Positions 35,197 through 44,210 of a stretch of DNA of 64,000 nucleotides are shown here, piece after piece. The DNA comes from Pseudorhodobacter sp. MZDSW-24AT (GTDB taxonomy: Bacteria > Pseudomonadota > Alphaproteobacteria > Rhodobacterales > Rhodobacteraceae): the NCBI RefSeq assembly GCF_002794355.1, contig NZ_PGOI01000011.1, forward strand, positions 1-64,000, in the 5' to 3' direction. The position numbers and the translations under genes were made by a program. Below the pieces are notes generated by a model, which did not search any database, was not told where the DNA came from, and saw only the letters and a list, made by a program, of their open reading frames with translations. Position 1 is the first letter of the stretch, and each line of letters starts with the position of its first letter.

Positions 35197-36270
35197 ATGT
35201 CTTCCCTTGAAGCCACACAGCGCTCGACGCTGTCCTATTTCACTTGGGCGTTTATCATGACCGCCATCGGACTTGCGCTGGGCCTTTGGCTTGGCTTTGC
35301 CACCGAGCACAGCTTTGGCGGCGCGATGAAGGTGTTCTTCATCGTCTGTGTGCTGGCGGTGCTGGAAATCTCGCTGTCCTTCGACAATGCCATCGTCAAC
35401 GCCAACAAGCTCAAGGACATGACCCCGGTCTGGCAGCAGCGCTTTCTGACCTGGGGCATCCTGATCGCGGTGTTCGGCATGCGGATCGTGTTCCCGCTGC
35501 TGATCGTGGTGATCGCCGCCAATGTCGGGCCTTGGAGCGCCATTGTCATGGCCGCGACCCAGCCCGAGGAATACAGCCGCATCATGCACGAGGCGCATCT
35601 GCCGATTGCGGCCTTTGGCGGCACCTTCCTGATGATGGTGGCGCTGTCCTTTTTCTTTGACCACGAAAAGGATGTGCATTGGGTGCGCTGGCTGGAAGAA
35701 AAGGTCACCGCCTATTCTTCGGTCAAGGGCATCGAGATTGCCTTTGTGCTGGTGGTGATGCTGGCCTTTTCCAAGGTGATCGAAGGCCAAAAGGGCGTGG
35801 TTTACGCCACCACCTTCTTCCATGCGGCGATCTGGGGCCTGTTGACCTTTTTGCTGGTCGAGGTGCTGGGCGGCATTCTGGACCGCAGCCAGGAAATGCT
35901 GGCCGGAGCGGCCAAGGGCGGTCTGGGCGCGTTCCTCTATCTGGAAGTGCTGGACGCGAGCTTCAGCTTTGACGGCGTGATCGGCGCTTTCGCGCTGTCG
36001 TCAAACCTGTTCGTCATCGCCATCGGTCTGGGCGTGGGGGCCATGTATGTGCGGTCCATGACCATCATGCTGGTCGAGCGCGGCACGCTGGCGCAATACC
36101 GCTATCTGGAACACGGCGCCTTCTATGCCATCCTGATCCTGTCGGTGATCATGTATGTGCAGACGCTGACGCATATTCCCGAAGTCATCACAGGACTGGG
36201 CGGCGCAGCATTGATCGGGGTGTCGCTGTGGTCATCGATCCGCTGGAACAAGGCAAACCCGGCGGAGTGA
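35197..36270 (+). CDS. DUF475 multi-pass membrane protein (TerC-like)
   Basis: 357 residues with about 8 transmembrane helices: FIMTAIGLALGLWLGFA, VFFIVCVLAVLEISLSFDNAIVNANKL, GILIAVFGMRIVFPLLIVVIAAN, FLMMVALSFFFD, IEIAFVLVVMLAFSKV and others. The acidic motif SFDNAI in helix 2 and a matching SFDGVIGAFA in helix 6 are the paired TerC/DUF475 metal-site motifs, an internal repeat. TerC relatives are linked to metal ion (Mn, tellurium) homeostasis; the role here is inferred from that family only. ATG 35197 gives the family N-terminus. Directly followed by tRNA-Gly on the opposite strand. Confidence 0.85.
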   Translation: MSSLEATQRSTLSYFTWAFIMTAIGLALGLWLGFATEHSFGGAMKVFFIVCVLAVLEISLSFDNAIVNANKLKDMTPVWQQRFLTWGILIAVFGMRIVFPLLIVVIAANVGPWSAIVMAATQPEEYSRIMHEAHLPIAAFGGTFLMMVALSFFFDHEKDVHWVRWLEEKVTAYSSVKGIEIAFVLVVMLAFSKVIEGQKGVVYATTFFHAAIWGLLTFLLVEVLGGILDRSQEMLAGAAKGGLGAFLYLEVLDASFSFDGVIGAFALSSNLFVIAIGLGVGAMYVRSMTIMLVERGTLAQYRYLEHGAFYAILILSVIMYVQTLTHIPEVITGLGGAALIGVSLWSSIRWNKANPAE

Positions 36271-36271
36271 C

Positions 36272-36345
36272 TGGAGCGGGCGGCGGGAATCGAACCCGCG
36301 TCATTAGCTTGGAAGGCTAAGGTCTTACCATTACACAACGCCCGC
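36272..36345 (-). tRNA. tRNA-Gly, anticodon TCC
   Basis: 74 nt, CCA-terminated. Acceptor GCGGGCG pairs with CGCCCGC, followed by discriminator T and CCA. Anticodon stem TTAGC/GCTAA holds loop CTTCCAA with anticodon TCC. T-arm GCGGG-TTCGATT-CCCGC is intact. It lies 1 base from the DUF475 stop, on the opposite strand. Confidence 0.95.
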
Positions 36346-36440
36346 GCTCTGCCTGTTCGATTAAAGGATCGCGCAGGCAGGGTCAACCGGGGGTGTGGGG
36401 TCGCGCGCGAGATTTGCGCAGATCGCCCCCTGCCCCCTGG

Positions 36441-37052
36441 TCAGGTCAAGGTCAGCCCCGCATCGCGGGCAATCATCGCGGCATGGGTGCGGTTGCGCGC
36501 GCCCAGCTTGCGGGCCAGCGTCTTGACATGCAGCTTCACCGTCACCTCCTGCACGTCCAGATCGCGGGCGATTTCCTTGTTGGACTTGCCGTTGCAGATG
36601 CCTTCCAGCACCTCGCGCTCGCGCCGGGTCAGATCTTCCAGCGGAGGATGCAAGGGCGGCGGAGCATCCAGCATCGACAGCGGCGCAAAGATCTCGCCCG
36701 CCGCCATGCGCTTGACGGCGGCAATCATCGCCCGGATTCCCAATGTCTTGGGCACGAAACCGGCCGCCCCGCAGGCCAGCGCTTCGGTGGCCAGATCGCG
36801 CAAGGTGGTGCCAGACATCACTGCGACCGGCACCTGCGGTGCCAGCGCCCGCACGCGTTGCAGCCCCGACAGGCCATTCATCCCCGGCATCTGATAATCA
36901 AGCAGGATCAGATCGAATGTCTGCCCCGCCATCCGGTCAATCACGGCTTCCAGCCGCGAGACCGAAACCACCTGAACACCGCCTTCGGCGGTGAGCATTG
37001 CGGCCACTGCCTCACGGAACAGGTCGTGGTCATCGGCCAGAAGCATCCGCAC
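36441..37052 (-). CDS. LuxR/NarL-family response regulator
   Basis: 203 residues. Receiver domain with DDHD acidic pocket near residues 8-11, phospho-acceptor Asp in LILLDYQMPGMNG (near residue 54) and the Thr/Lys in MSGTT and VPKT; then a LuxR helix-turn-helix at residues about 140-195 (LTRREREVLEGICNGKSNKEIARDLDVQEVTVKLHVKTLARKLG). Start GTG at 37052; ATG 37046 is two codons in. Divergent from a hybrid histidine kinase, its likely partner. Confidence 0.92.
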   Translation of the reverse strand: MRMLLADDHDLFREAVAAMLTAEGGVQVVSVSRLEAVIDRMAGQTFDLILLDYQMPGMNGLSGLQRVRALAPQVPVAVMSGTTLRDLATEALACGAAGFVPKTLGIRAMIAAVKRMAAGEIFAPLSMLDAPPPLHPPLEDLTRREREVLEGICNGKSNKEIARDLDVQEVTVKLHVKTLARKLGARNRTHAAMIARDAGLTLT

Positions 37053-37067
37053 GATCAGGTCATCCTT

Positions 37068-37083
37068 TGTCCGCCGCCGGACA
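37068..37083. promoter_or_regulatory. Palindrome by the response regulator start
   Basis: TGTCCG-CCGC-CGGACA, 16 bases upstream of the response regulator start and in the 120-bp region shared with the kinase gene. It could be an autoregulatory operator of the NarL-type regulator. Confidence 0.35.
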
Positions 37084-37172
37084 TTTGCACAGCACCGAGG
37101 AGGTCACATCGACAGAGTCGAAGCTGCCAGTGTATTCTAGCCTGACTTTGGCACGCAGATGCAAGGCTTGGC

Positions 37173-39740
37173 ATGACAATTGTTCCGATCAAGATCCGTA
37201 AATCCATCGGAGAGACGACGCGCCAGATGCTTGTGATCGGGGTCGTGCTGGGCCTGTTGTCGATGATCACCTTATTGGCGCTGGATGTGCGGGCGCGGAT
37301 GTCGGCGCTGGATCGTGCCGACAGCGACAATGGCCAATGGGTGATGATGCAGACCGAGGTTGAACTGCTGCGCCTGCAGACCACCCTGCTGCGGGCGCAG
37401 TCGCGCGAGGACGAACTGGCCGAGGTACGGCGCTGGTTCAACGTGCTTTACAGTCGGCTGCAATTGCTTCAACAAAGCCCGCTTTACGCCGATTTCATCC
37501 TGCAGCCCGACAACCTGCAACGGCTTCAGGCGATGCAATCCTATGTCGACCGCTGGGTCACCGCCATTGACGGATCAGATCCGGTCTTGTCAGCCGCCCT
37601 GCCCCAGATGGCGGTCGAAAGCGAGGCAGTGCAGCAGATCGCGCGCGAGCTTTCGATGGATTCGCTGCTGGCCTTTTCGGCAGGCACCGACAGGACCCGG
37701 GCGCGGGTGTCGGACACGCTGACCAACCTTGCCGTGACAACTGCCGCCACAATCTTGCTGTTGGGGCTGCTGGCCGCGATGGCGACACGGCTGTATCGGG
37801 TCACCCGGCGTCAGGCGCGGGAAAACGAGATCGCCGGAGAGCGGTTGCAGATGATCATTGCCACCTCTCCCGATGCCATCGTGGTGACAAACCGGGGCGG
37901 CTGGGTGGTGGAATTCAACCCGGCCGCCCAGCGCATGTTCGGCTATGACCGCGCCGAGGTGATGGGACGCCAGATCGTGCCGCTTTTGCTGGCGGCCGAG
38001 GATGCGGCGGCCGAGACGCAGCGCCTGCGCGACACCGTGGCCGAGGCGGTGGCCGCAGGACCGCAGCGCTTTGAAGTGACAGGCCGCCGCGCGGATGGGC
38101 GCAGCTTTCCGCTCGAAGTCTCGCTGGCCGTGCGCGATCTCAACCCGGGCGCGCTGATCGTGGGCTTCTTGCGCGATGTCTCGCAGCGGCAGGCAGATCG
38201 GCTGGCAATGGAACAGGCGCTGACGCGGGCGCGCGCCGGGCAAAAGGCCAAGGCCGATTTTCTGGCCGTCATGAGCCATGAGATGCGCACCCCGCTCAAC
38301 GGGCTGATCGGCTCGATCGAACTGATGCAGGACACCGTGCTGAACGAGGCCCAGCACGAGCTTTTGCGGGTCATGCAGGTGTCTGGCGACATCCTGCTGG
38401 GCCATGTGGAATCGGTTCTCGACATCTCACGCTCGGAAGCCGGGCAGATCCTTTTGTCGGAAGCGCCCTTCGTGCTGGACCGTCTGATCGACGATTGCAT
38501 CGCCAATCAGGCGGGCGTGGCACGGGCCGGGGGAAACACCATCCGTCACGTCGCCCTCACCGGCCCCTTGGGCACGGTGCGCGGCGATCCGGGGCGTTTG
38601 CAGCAAATCCTGCTCAACCTGATCGGCAATGCGGTCAAGTTCACCCGCAACGGCGTGATCACCGTCGAAACCGAACGGCTGGTGGACAGCCAGACACCTG
38701 AAATGGTGGAAATCCGCGTCAGCGACACCGGCATCGGCATTCCCAAGGCCGACCTGAGCCGCGTCTTCGAGGATTTCGCCACGGTGGATTCCTCTTACCG
38801 GCGCGAGGCCGGCGGCACCGGCCTTGGCCTTGGCATCGCGCGGCGCTTGGTGCAAGCGATGGGCGGCAGCATCGGGCTGGAAAGCGAGTTCGGCGAAGGC
38901 AGTCTGTTCTGGCTGCGTCTGCCGCTGCCAGAGGTGGCCACCGTCCTGCCAGTGCCAGACGCCGCGCAAAACCGCCCGCCCTTGGCCAAGACCGCCCTCT
39001 CCGACGAAAAGGCGCAGCGCATCCTTGTGATCGAAGACAACGACATCAACCGCTTTCTGCTGCACCGCACGCTGAGCGATTGTCACCATCAGGTGACCGA
39101 GGCCAGCGATGGCCTGCAAGGTGTGGCCTTGGCCGAAAGAACGCGCTTTGACACGATCTTCACCGATATCTCCATGCCGGGGCTCGACGGGATCGAGGCC
39201 ACCCGCCGCATCCGGGCCGGGGGCGCCTCGCAAGCGGCCCGGATCATCGCGCTGACCGCCCATGCCCTGCCCGAAGATCTCGACCGCTTTCGTCAGGCCG
39301 GGATGGATGCCTGCCTGACCAAACCCGTCACCCGGGCGCGGCTGCTGGCTTTGTTGGACAAGCCCCCGGAACCCGCCGCGCCCCCTCTGGCAGAGCGCCC
39401 CTTGGTGCAGTTGGCGGCCTTTGAGGACCTGCGCGATATGCTGGGGGCCGAGGCCACGCTGTCGTTGATGAACCGGATGCTGGCCGAAGGCGACACCATC
39501 ATCGCCCGCCTCGTCGATCCCTCAGGCCCGGATGACGAAACCGGTCGGCTGGCGCATCATCTTGCGGGAAGCTGCGCCACATTCGGCGCTTTTGCCTTGT
39601 GTGATCTGCTGTCGCGGCTGGAACAGGCCTTGCGCCAGACCAATCTGGCCGAGGCCAACCGGCTGATCAGCGCCTTGCCTGCCCTGTGGCGCGACACTTG
39701 GCAGGTGCTGAGCGAAAAGCGCGATTCACTGGTCGCCTGA
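37173..39740 (+). CDS. Hybrid histidine kinase (sensor-PAS-HisKA-HATPase-REC-HPt)
   Basis: 855 residues. Two membrane helices (residues about 18-37 and 188-207) bound a 150-residue periplasmic helical sensor with repeated LQ/LLR motifs. PAS domain about 222-340 (MFGYDRAEVMGRQIVP); phospho-acceptor His369 in AVMSHEMRTPLNG; ATPase N-box QQILLNLIGNAVKF and G-boxes DTGIGIP and GGTGLGLGIARRL (near 550); receiver domain with Asp near 664 in FTDISMPGLDG; HPt with His near 795 in LAHHLAGSCATFG. This is the BvgS/ArcB phosphorelay layout. Signal unknown. Likely partner is the divergent LuxR-type regulator at 36441. Its 3' end overlaps the CbiX-like gene by 15 bases. Confidence 0.93.
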   Translation: MTIVPIKIRKSIGETTRQMLVIGVVLGLLSMITLLALDVRARMSALDRADSDNGQWVMMQTEVELLRLQTTLLRAQSREDELAEVRRWFNVLYSRLQLLQQSPLYADFILQPDNLQRLQAMQSYVDRWVTAIDGSDPVLSAALPQMAVESEAVQQIARELSMDSLLAFSAGTDRTRARVSDTLTNLAVTTAATILLLGLLAAMATRLYRVTRRQARENEIAGERLQMIIATSPDAIVVTNRGGWVVEFNPAAQRMFGYDRAEVMGRQIVPLLLAAEDAAAETQRLRDTVAEAVAAGPQRFEVTGRRADGRSFPLEVSLAVRDLNPGALIVGFLRDVSQRQADRLAMEQALTRARAGQKAKADFLAVMSHEMRTPLNGLIGSIELMQDTVLNEAQHELLRVMQVSGDILLGHVESVLDISRSEAGQILLSEAPFVLDRLIDDCIANQAGVARAGGNTIRHVALTGPLGTVRGDPGRLQQILLNLIGNAVKFTRNGVITVETERLVDSQTPEMVEIRVSDTGIGIPKADLSRVFEDFATVDSSYRREAGGTGLGLGIARRLVQAMGGSIGLESEFGEGSLFWLRLPLPEVATVLPVPDAAQNRPPLAKTALSDEKAQRILVIEDNDINRFLLHRTLSDCHHQVTEASDGLQGVALAERTRFDTIFTDISMPGLDGIEATRRIRAGGASQAARIIALTAHALPEDLDRFRQAGMDACLTKPVTRARLLALLDKPPEPAAPPLAERPLVQLAAFEDLRDMLGAEATLSLMNRMLAEGDTIIARLVDPSGPDDETGRLAHHLAGSCATFGAFALCDLLSRLEQALRQTNLAEANRLISALPALWRDTWQVLSEKRDSLVA

Positions 39741-40496
39741 CCCGGTGCCTTGCGCCGCCCGCAAGACCGCGGCGATGGCGGCAGGCACCCGCGGATCGCG
39801 CCCCAAGGGCGGCAGGATCCGGCCGGGAAAGCCCGCCTCGGCCAAGGCCTCGGGCAGATCATCTGTCACATGCTCGCCTTCGGCGGCAAAGAAGGGCAGG
39901 CACACCGCCTCGGCGGAAAAGCCTGCCACCGACGAAAGCCGGGGGTCCTGCTCGATAAAGGCCGCCTCGGACCGACGCAGTTGCAACCCCTCTTTCAAAA
40001 GGGCCGCAAGCGCATGGGCCACCTCCGCCGGTGCGGGACTGCGCCCCGAGCCATGGGCAGCCAGCAAGACCTCGCCCCCCAAAGGCACCCCGGCTTCATG
40101 CAGCACCCGCAGGGCCAAGGTCTGCACCGTGGGATCAAGCCCAAAGGGCGGCAGAACGCGCCAGCGCGCGCAGCCCGCGGCCCCGCCGCAGCCCGATCGG
40201 TCGCAGCCGCCCGCGTCGAACAGCGCCGCCCGGCAGGCCTTGACCAGACGCTCCGGCAGGTGTTGCCGCGTGAACCATCCGTCCGCCATGAACATCGGGA
40301 AGACCAGCCCCCCCGCCGTGCCCGCCGCCTTTGCGGCGTTTGTCAGCGCGCCTTCGGCTGCCAGAGTCGCCGAAAGCACCCGCCAGCCCGGCAGATGCTC
40401 TGCCACCGCGGCGGCAAGCCTGCCCAGTGCCGCTTCCGCGGGTGCCGGGTCAGAAGGTTGGCCATGGGCCACGATCAAGGCGGTCTGTGTCATCAT
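39726..40496 (-). CDS. CbiX/SirB-family chelatase-like protein
   Basis: 256 residues, two CbiX-type halves: N-terminal LIVAHGQPSDPAPAEAAL with LVFPMFMADGWFTRQHLPE, and C-terminal EVLLAAHGSGRSPAPAEVAHAL with VCLPFFAAEGEHVTDDLPEAL. The AHG motif in each half carries the metal-binding His of sirohydrochlorin chelatases (CbiX, SirB) that insert Co or Fe into porphyrin-like rings. A Cys-rich linker CDRSGCGGAAGC (near residue 95) joins the halves. Substrate is likely sirohydrochlorin for cobalamin or sirohaem, but not proven. Convergent with the hybrid kinase, overlapping it by 15 bases. Confidence 0.83.
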   Translation of the reverse strand: MMTQTALIVAHGQPSDPAPAEAALGRLAAAVAEHLPGWRVLSATLAAEGALTNAAKAAGTAGGLVFPMFMADGWFTRQHLPERLVKACRAALFDAGGCDRSGCGGAAGCARWRVLPPFGLDPTVQTLALRVLHEAGVPLGGEVLLAAHGSGRSPAPAEVAHALAALLKEGLQLRRSEAAFIEQDPRLSSVAGFSAEAVCLPFFAAEGEHVTDDLPEALAEAGFPGRILPPLGRDPRVPAAIAAVLRAAQGTGSGDQ

Positions 40497-40533
40497 CCGG
40501 CAAAGTTAGGGGCAGCACCGCGCAGGGCAAGCC

Positions 40534-41292
40534 TCAATCCTCATAAGGCCAGGTCGCTTGCGAAAACACGCCCCCATCCACCCAGATCGTCTGCCCGGTG
40601 ATGAAACCCGCAGCGGGCGAGCACAGGAACAGCAGCGGCCCGGCAATATCCTCGGGCGTGCCCACCCGGCGCAGCGGGGTCACCCGTGACCATGTGGCCG
40701 CATAGTCGCCCGCTTCCGCCGCCGTCCGCTCGGTCGCAATCGCGCCGGGCGCGATGCAATTGACCCGGATGCCATGCGGCCCCAATTCCACCGCCGCCGA
40801 TTTGGTGAATTGCTCGATGCCACCCTTGCTGGCCGTGTAATCCACCAGCCGCGGAAAGGCGAGCTTGTTGCAGCCCGACCCAAGGTTGACGATCGCGCCG
40901 CCCTTGCCCGCCGCCACCATCGCCCGGCCTGCGGCCTGCGTGTTCAGAAAGGTGCCGCGCAGATTGGTGTGCATCACCGCATCCCACTGATCGGCCCGCA
41001 AGTCCAAAAGCCCGGCCCAAGTCTGCACGCCCGCGTTGTTGACCAGCACATCCGGCGCCGTCCCGGCCCAATCCGCCGCCTCGGCATGAAACCGCGCCAC
41101 CGCCGCCGCGTCTCCGGCATCACTCTCCCAAGCCCGGCCACGCCGCCCCACGGCCGCCACTGCCGCCTCCAACGCCGCCGCCGCAGGCCCCGCCCCCCGG
41201 TGGGTAAACGCCACATCATACCCGGCCTTGGCCAAAGCCAGCACCAGACTGCGCCCGATGGCCGATGGCCCCGCTGTCACCATGGCAAACAT
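40534..41292 (-). CDS. SDR-family oxidoreductase
   Basis: 252 residues from ATG 41292 (GGGAGG 5 bases upstream). The glycine-rich cofactor loop is TAGPSAIGRSL, one glycine short of the usual TGxxxGIG; NNAG motif near residue 85 (VLVNNAGV); catalytic Tyr and Lys in YTASKGGIEQF (near 150-154), with a preceding Ser in NLGSGCN. C-terminal PEDIAGPLLFLCSPAAGFITGQTIWVDGG is typical. The reaction cannot be told; classical SDR on a sugar, steroid or acyl group. Same strand as the LysR gene before it, 28 bp away. Confidence 0.88.
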   Translation of the reverse strand: MFAMVTAGPSAIGRSLVLALAKAGYDVAFTHRGAGPAAAALEAAVAAVGRRGRAWESDAGDAAAVARFHAEAADWAGTAPDVLVNNAGVQTWAGLLDLRADQWDAVMHTNLRGTFLNTQAAGRAMVAAGKGGAIVNLGSGCNKLAFPRLVDYTASKGGIEQFTKSAAVELGPHGIRVNCIAPGAIATERTAAEAGDYAATWSRVTPLRRVGTPEDIAGPLLFLCSPAAGFITGQTIWVDGGVFSQATWPYED

Positions 41293-41320
41293 GCCATCCT
41301 CCCTTTCCACAGCCATTTGT

Positions 41321-42202
41321 TCACCCCGCGATCCGCCGCGCCTCTTCCATCAGTGCTTCGATCAACGGCGTCGGCGGGTCCCGCCGCGCCGCGATCAAGC
41401 CCACCAGATGCTCTGCCTCCGGCGAGACGATCGGCACCGCGCGCACCGCCCCCGATTGCGCGAACAGATCCGCCAGCGCCTTGGGCAGGATCGAGGCCCA
41501 TTGCCCCGTCATCACATGTGCCATCAAGGCGATGGTGGAATTGGCCTCCACCGAAGGCTCGGCCCGCAGCCCGGCCTCGGCCAGATGCTGGTTGATGATG
41601 CGCCGGTTCTGCATGTCCGATGTCAGCAGGCACAGCGGCACCCCGGCCAGTTCGGCCCAGTCCACCCGCGCCCGCGCGGCCAGGGCCGCGCCCGGCGCGC
41701 AGACCAGACGGTAGAATTCGGCATAAAGCGGCTGGCGCAGCACCCGGCCCAAAGGCTCGTTGTCCAGATAGGTGATCCCCGCATCCAGCTCCAGCCGCTC
41801 GATTCCGTCCAGAATCTCGGCGCTGGTGCGCGACAGGATCGTGACCGACACCTTGGGATGCCGCTGTGTGAAGGGCGCGGTCAGCTCTGCAACCATCGGC
41901 AAGGCCGTCGGGATAACCCCGATCCGCAGGTTTCCTGCCAGCCCTTTCTTCACCGCGCGCATCTCGTCGCGCAAGGCGCGCGCTTCGGCCACAATCCCCT
42001 GCGCCCGCTCGAGCACGCGCTGCCCTTCCGGTGTCAGCCCTTGAAAGCGCGCGCCGCGAAACACCAGCTGCACTCCCAGATGCTCTTCCAGCTGCCGGAT
42101 CGCCGCCGAAAGTGAAGGCTGCGTCACCCCGCAGGCCTCTGCCGCCCGCCCGAAATGCCGCGCCCGCGCAAGTGCGATGAACATCTCCAGCTTCTCAAGC
42201 AC
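41321..42202 (-). CDS. LysR-family transcriptional regulator
   Basis: 293 residues from GTG 42202. Winged helix-turn-helix with EMFIALARARHFGRAAEACGVTQPSLSAAIRQLEEHLGVQL (residues about 8-48), then the effector-binding domain (LRIGVIPTALPMVAEL and TYLDNEPLGRVLRQPLYAEFYRLV). The start region overlaps a copy of the repeated element at 42222. Regulated genes are unknown: the SDR gene downstream is on the same strand; adeC upstream is 153 bp away in the same direction. Confidence 0.9.
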   Translation of the reverse strand: MLEKLEMFIALARARHFGRAAEACGVTQPSLSAAIRQLEEHLGVQLVFRGARFQGLTPEGQRVLERAQGIVAEARALRDEMRAVKKGLAGNLRIGVIPTALPMVAELTAPFTQRHPKVSVTILSRTSAEILDGIERLELDAGITYLDNEPLGRVLRQPLYAEFYRLVCAPGAALAARARVDWAELAGVPLCLLTSDMQNRRIINQHLAEAGLRAEPSVEANSTIALMAHVMTGQWASILPKALADLFAQSGAVRAVPIVSPEAEHLVGLIAARRDPPTPLIEALMEEARRIAG

Positions 42203-42221
42203 CGGGCCACCCCGTGGCTTG

Positions 42222-42310
42222 CATCTTTGCCAAATACTCCCGCCGGAGGCCCCGGCAAGCGCCACGCGCACCGCCCGGTGCCGTGCCGCGGCAGCGCGGC
42301 CGAGCGGGGG
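42222..42310 (-). repeat. Intergenic hairpin element, copy 3
   Basis: Minus strand: a GC-hairpin (GGGGGCATCGAGCCCCC) upstream, then GGGAGTATTTGGCAAAGATG just before the LysR start. The core (position of AGTATTT and AAAGATG) matches copies 1, 2 and 4, with substitutions. Confidence 0.5.
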
Positions 42311-42337
42311 CTCGATGCCCCCCGAGGCCGCCCCGCC

Positions 42338-42367
42338 CCGTCACGCCATCACCCGTCACGCCATCAC
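42338..42367. repeat. 15-bp tandem duplication across the adeC stop
   Basis: CCGTCACGCCATCAC occurs twice head to tail (42338-42352 and 42353-42367). On the minus strand each unit spells GTG ATG GCG TGA, so adeC's final codons and stop are duplicated in frame; the second stop lies just beyond the first. Confidence 0.85.
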
Positions 42368-44068
42368 CTCGAATCGGTCCACATCCACCATCCCCAGATC
42401 GGTGATCTTCAGATGCGGGATCACCGGCAGACACAGGAACGCCAGTTGCAGGAACGGCTCTTCCAGCTCCACCCCCAGGCCGCGTGCCGCCGCGCGCAAG
42501 GCGATCAGCGCATCGCGCACCGCCTCGAACGGCTCAAGGCTCATCAGCCCCGCCACCGGCAGCGCCAGCTCGGCCAGCACCTCGCCCCCCGCCACCACCA
42601 CGAACCCGCCCTCGATCTCGCCCAGCCGGTTCGCCGCCCGTGCCATATCGGCATAATCCGCCCCGACCACCGCGATGTTGTGATGGTCATGGCACACGGT
42701 CGAGGCGATGGCCCCGCGCTGCAGCCCAAAGCCTTTCACAAAGCCGGTGGCCAGATTGCCATTCACCCCGTGCCGCTCGATCACCGCGATCTTCACCAGA
42801 TCCCGCGCGAGGTCGGGGCGCTTGTCGCCATCCTCGGGCGCGATGTCAAAGGTCAGATGCTCGGTGATGATCTTGCCGGGCAGAATGCCGATCACCGGCG
42901 TCTCGGCCCGATTGCCCCCGGTGCGGAAGTCCAGCGGCCGCACCGCGCGCGCCTTGACCGACTGCCGCGCCACCGGGTCAACCGTGCCGCGCGCGGCAAA
43001 GGCCGCCGCATCGGCCAGCACACCGCCCGCCAGCACCAGCCGCGCGTCGCACGCCTCCAGTGACCCGATCACCGCGATATCCGCCCGCTTGCCCGGCGCG
43101 ATCAGCCCGCGGTCCTTCAGCCCAAAGGCCTCGGCCGCCGACAGGCTGGCCGCGCGATAGACCGCAAGCGGTGAACAGCCCCGCGCCATCAGTCTGCGGA
43201 TCATGTAATCCAGATGCCCATGCTCGGCGATGTCCAAAGGATTACGGTCATCGGTGCACAGGCACAGATAGGGCGCGTGTCGCTCGGTCAGCAAAGGCGT
43301 CAGCGCGTCCAGATCCTTGCTGACCGACCCTTCGCGGATCAGCACCCGCATGCCCTTGCGCAGCTTTTCCAAGCCTTCCTCGGCGGTGGTCGCCTCATGT
43401 TCGGTGCGGATGCCCGCGCTGATATAGCCGTTCAGCTCGTTCCCGCGCAAAAGCGGCGCATGGCCATCGATATGGCGGCCTTGCCAGCCTTCCAGCTTGG
43501 CCATCATGCCCGCATCCTGCATCAGCACGCCCGGAAAGTTCATGACCTCGGCCAGCCCGATCCCGCGCGGATGGTCGCGCAAGGGCAAAAGATCCGCCGC
43601 CTCCAACCGGGCCCCGGCGGTTTCCATATGGGTCGAAGGCACGCAAGACGACAGCTGCACCCGGATATCCATTAGGCAGTGCAAGGACGCCGCCAGAAAA
43701 TACTCCACCCCTTTGATCCCGCAAACATTGGCGATTTCATGCGGATCGCAGATCGCCGTCGTCACCCCGCGCGGCGTGACGCAGCGGTCAAACTCAAACG
43801 GCGTCACCAGCGAGCTTTCGATGTGCAGATGGGTGTCGATGAACCCCGGCACCAGAATCTGCCCCGAGACATCGATCTCGCGCTTCCCGGCATAGGTGCC
43901 GAACACCCCCACGATGGTGTCGCCACAGATCGCCACATCGGTTTCCACCAGATCGCCCGTGATCAGGTCGAACACCCGCCCCCCCTTCAGCACCAGATCG
44001 GCGGGCACCTCCCCCCGGCCTTGGGCGATACGGTCAGACAGCGGGGCTTGGGGGGCGATATGCGGCAT
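42356..44068 (-). CDS. adeC: Adenine deaminase
   Basis: Deaminates adenine to hypoxanthine for purine salvage. 570 residues from ATG 44068 (AAGGAG 6 bases upstream); a longer frame to 44443 overlaps the divergent DMT gene. Amidohydrolase N-terminal metal motif [18 protein letters not shown] (near residue 85), the [16 protein letters not shown] block, and VCHDHHNI in the second half (near 470) are AdeC-specific. The last codons lie in a 15-bp tandem duplication. Divergent from the exporter gene, with an inverted repeat between them. Confidence 0.92.
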   Translation of the reverse strand: MPHIAPQAPLSDRIAQGRGEVPADLVLKGGRVFDLITGDLVETDVAICGDTIVGVFGTYAGKREIDVSGQILVPGFIDTHLHIESSLVTPFEFDRCVTPRGVTTAICDPHEIANVCGIKGVEYFLAASLHCLMDIRVQLSSCVPSTHMETAGARLEAADLLPLRDHPRGIGLAEVMNFPGVLMQDAGMMAKLEGWQGRHIDGHAPLLRGNELNGYISAGIRTEHEATTAEEGLEKLRKGMRVLIREGSVSKDLDALTPLLTERHAPYLCLCTDDRNPLDIAEHGHLDYMIRRLMARGCSPLAVYRAASLSAAEAFGLKDRGLIAPGKRADIAVIGSLEACDARLVLAGGVLADAAAFAARGTVDPVARQSVKARAVRPLDFRTGGNRAETPVIGILPGKIITEHLTFDIAPEDGDKRPDLARDLVKIAVIERHGVNGNLATGFVKGFGLQRGAIASTVCHDHHNIAVVGADYADMARAANRLGEIEGGFVVVAGGEVLAELALPVAGLMSLEPFEAVRDALIALRAAARGLGVELEEPFLQLAFLCLPVIPHLKITDLGMVDVDRFEVMA

Positions 44069-44139
44069 GGGCGACTCCTTTGCCCGCCAGCAAATCAGAG
44101 CCGGGCGCGACAGGAAAGCCGCGAATGCATGCGCGCCCC

Positions 44140-44179
44140 GCAAGCGGGCGATTGTGCGGGGGACAATCGCGCCCCTTGC
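44140..44179. promoter_or_regulatory. Inverted repeat between adeC and the DMT gene
   Basis: Arms GCGATTGT (44148-44155) and ACAATCGC (44163-44170) round a 7-base loop, extended by GCAAG (44140-44144) and CTTGC (44175-44179). In the 142-bp divergent promoter region, so a candidate operator for one or both genes. Confidence 0.4.
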
Positions 44180-44210
44180 GGCCCGCCGATGGCTCGGCCA
44201 CCATAAGCGC

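Noticed and set aside
33343-35823. 826-residue minus-strand frame opposite the nucleotidase and DUF475 genes
   Set aside because: Spans two recognisable plus-strand genes and the strong terminator at 35000-35027; composition (His, Gln, Arg) is typical of antisense frames.
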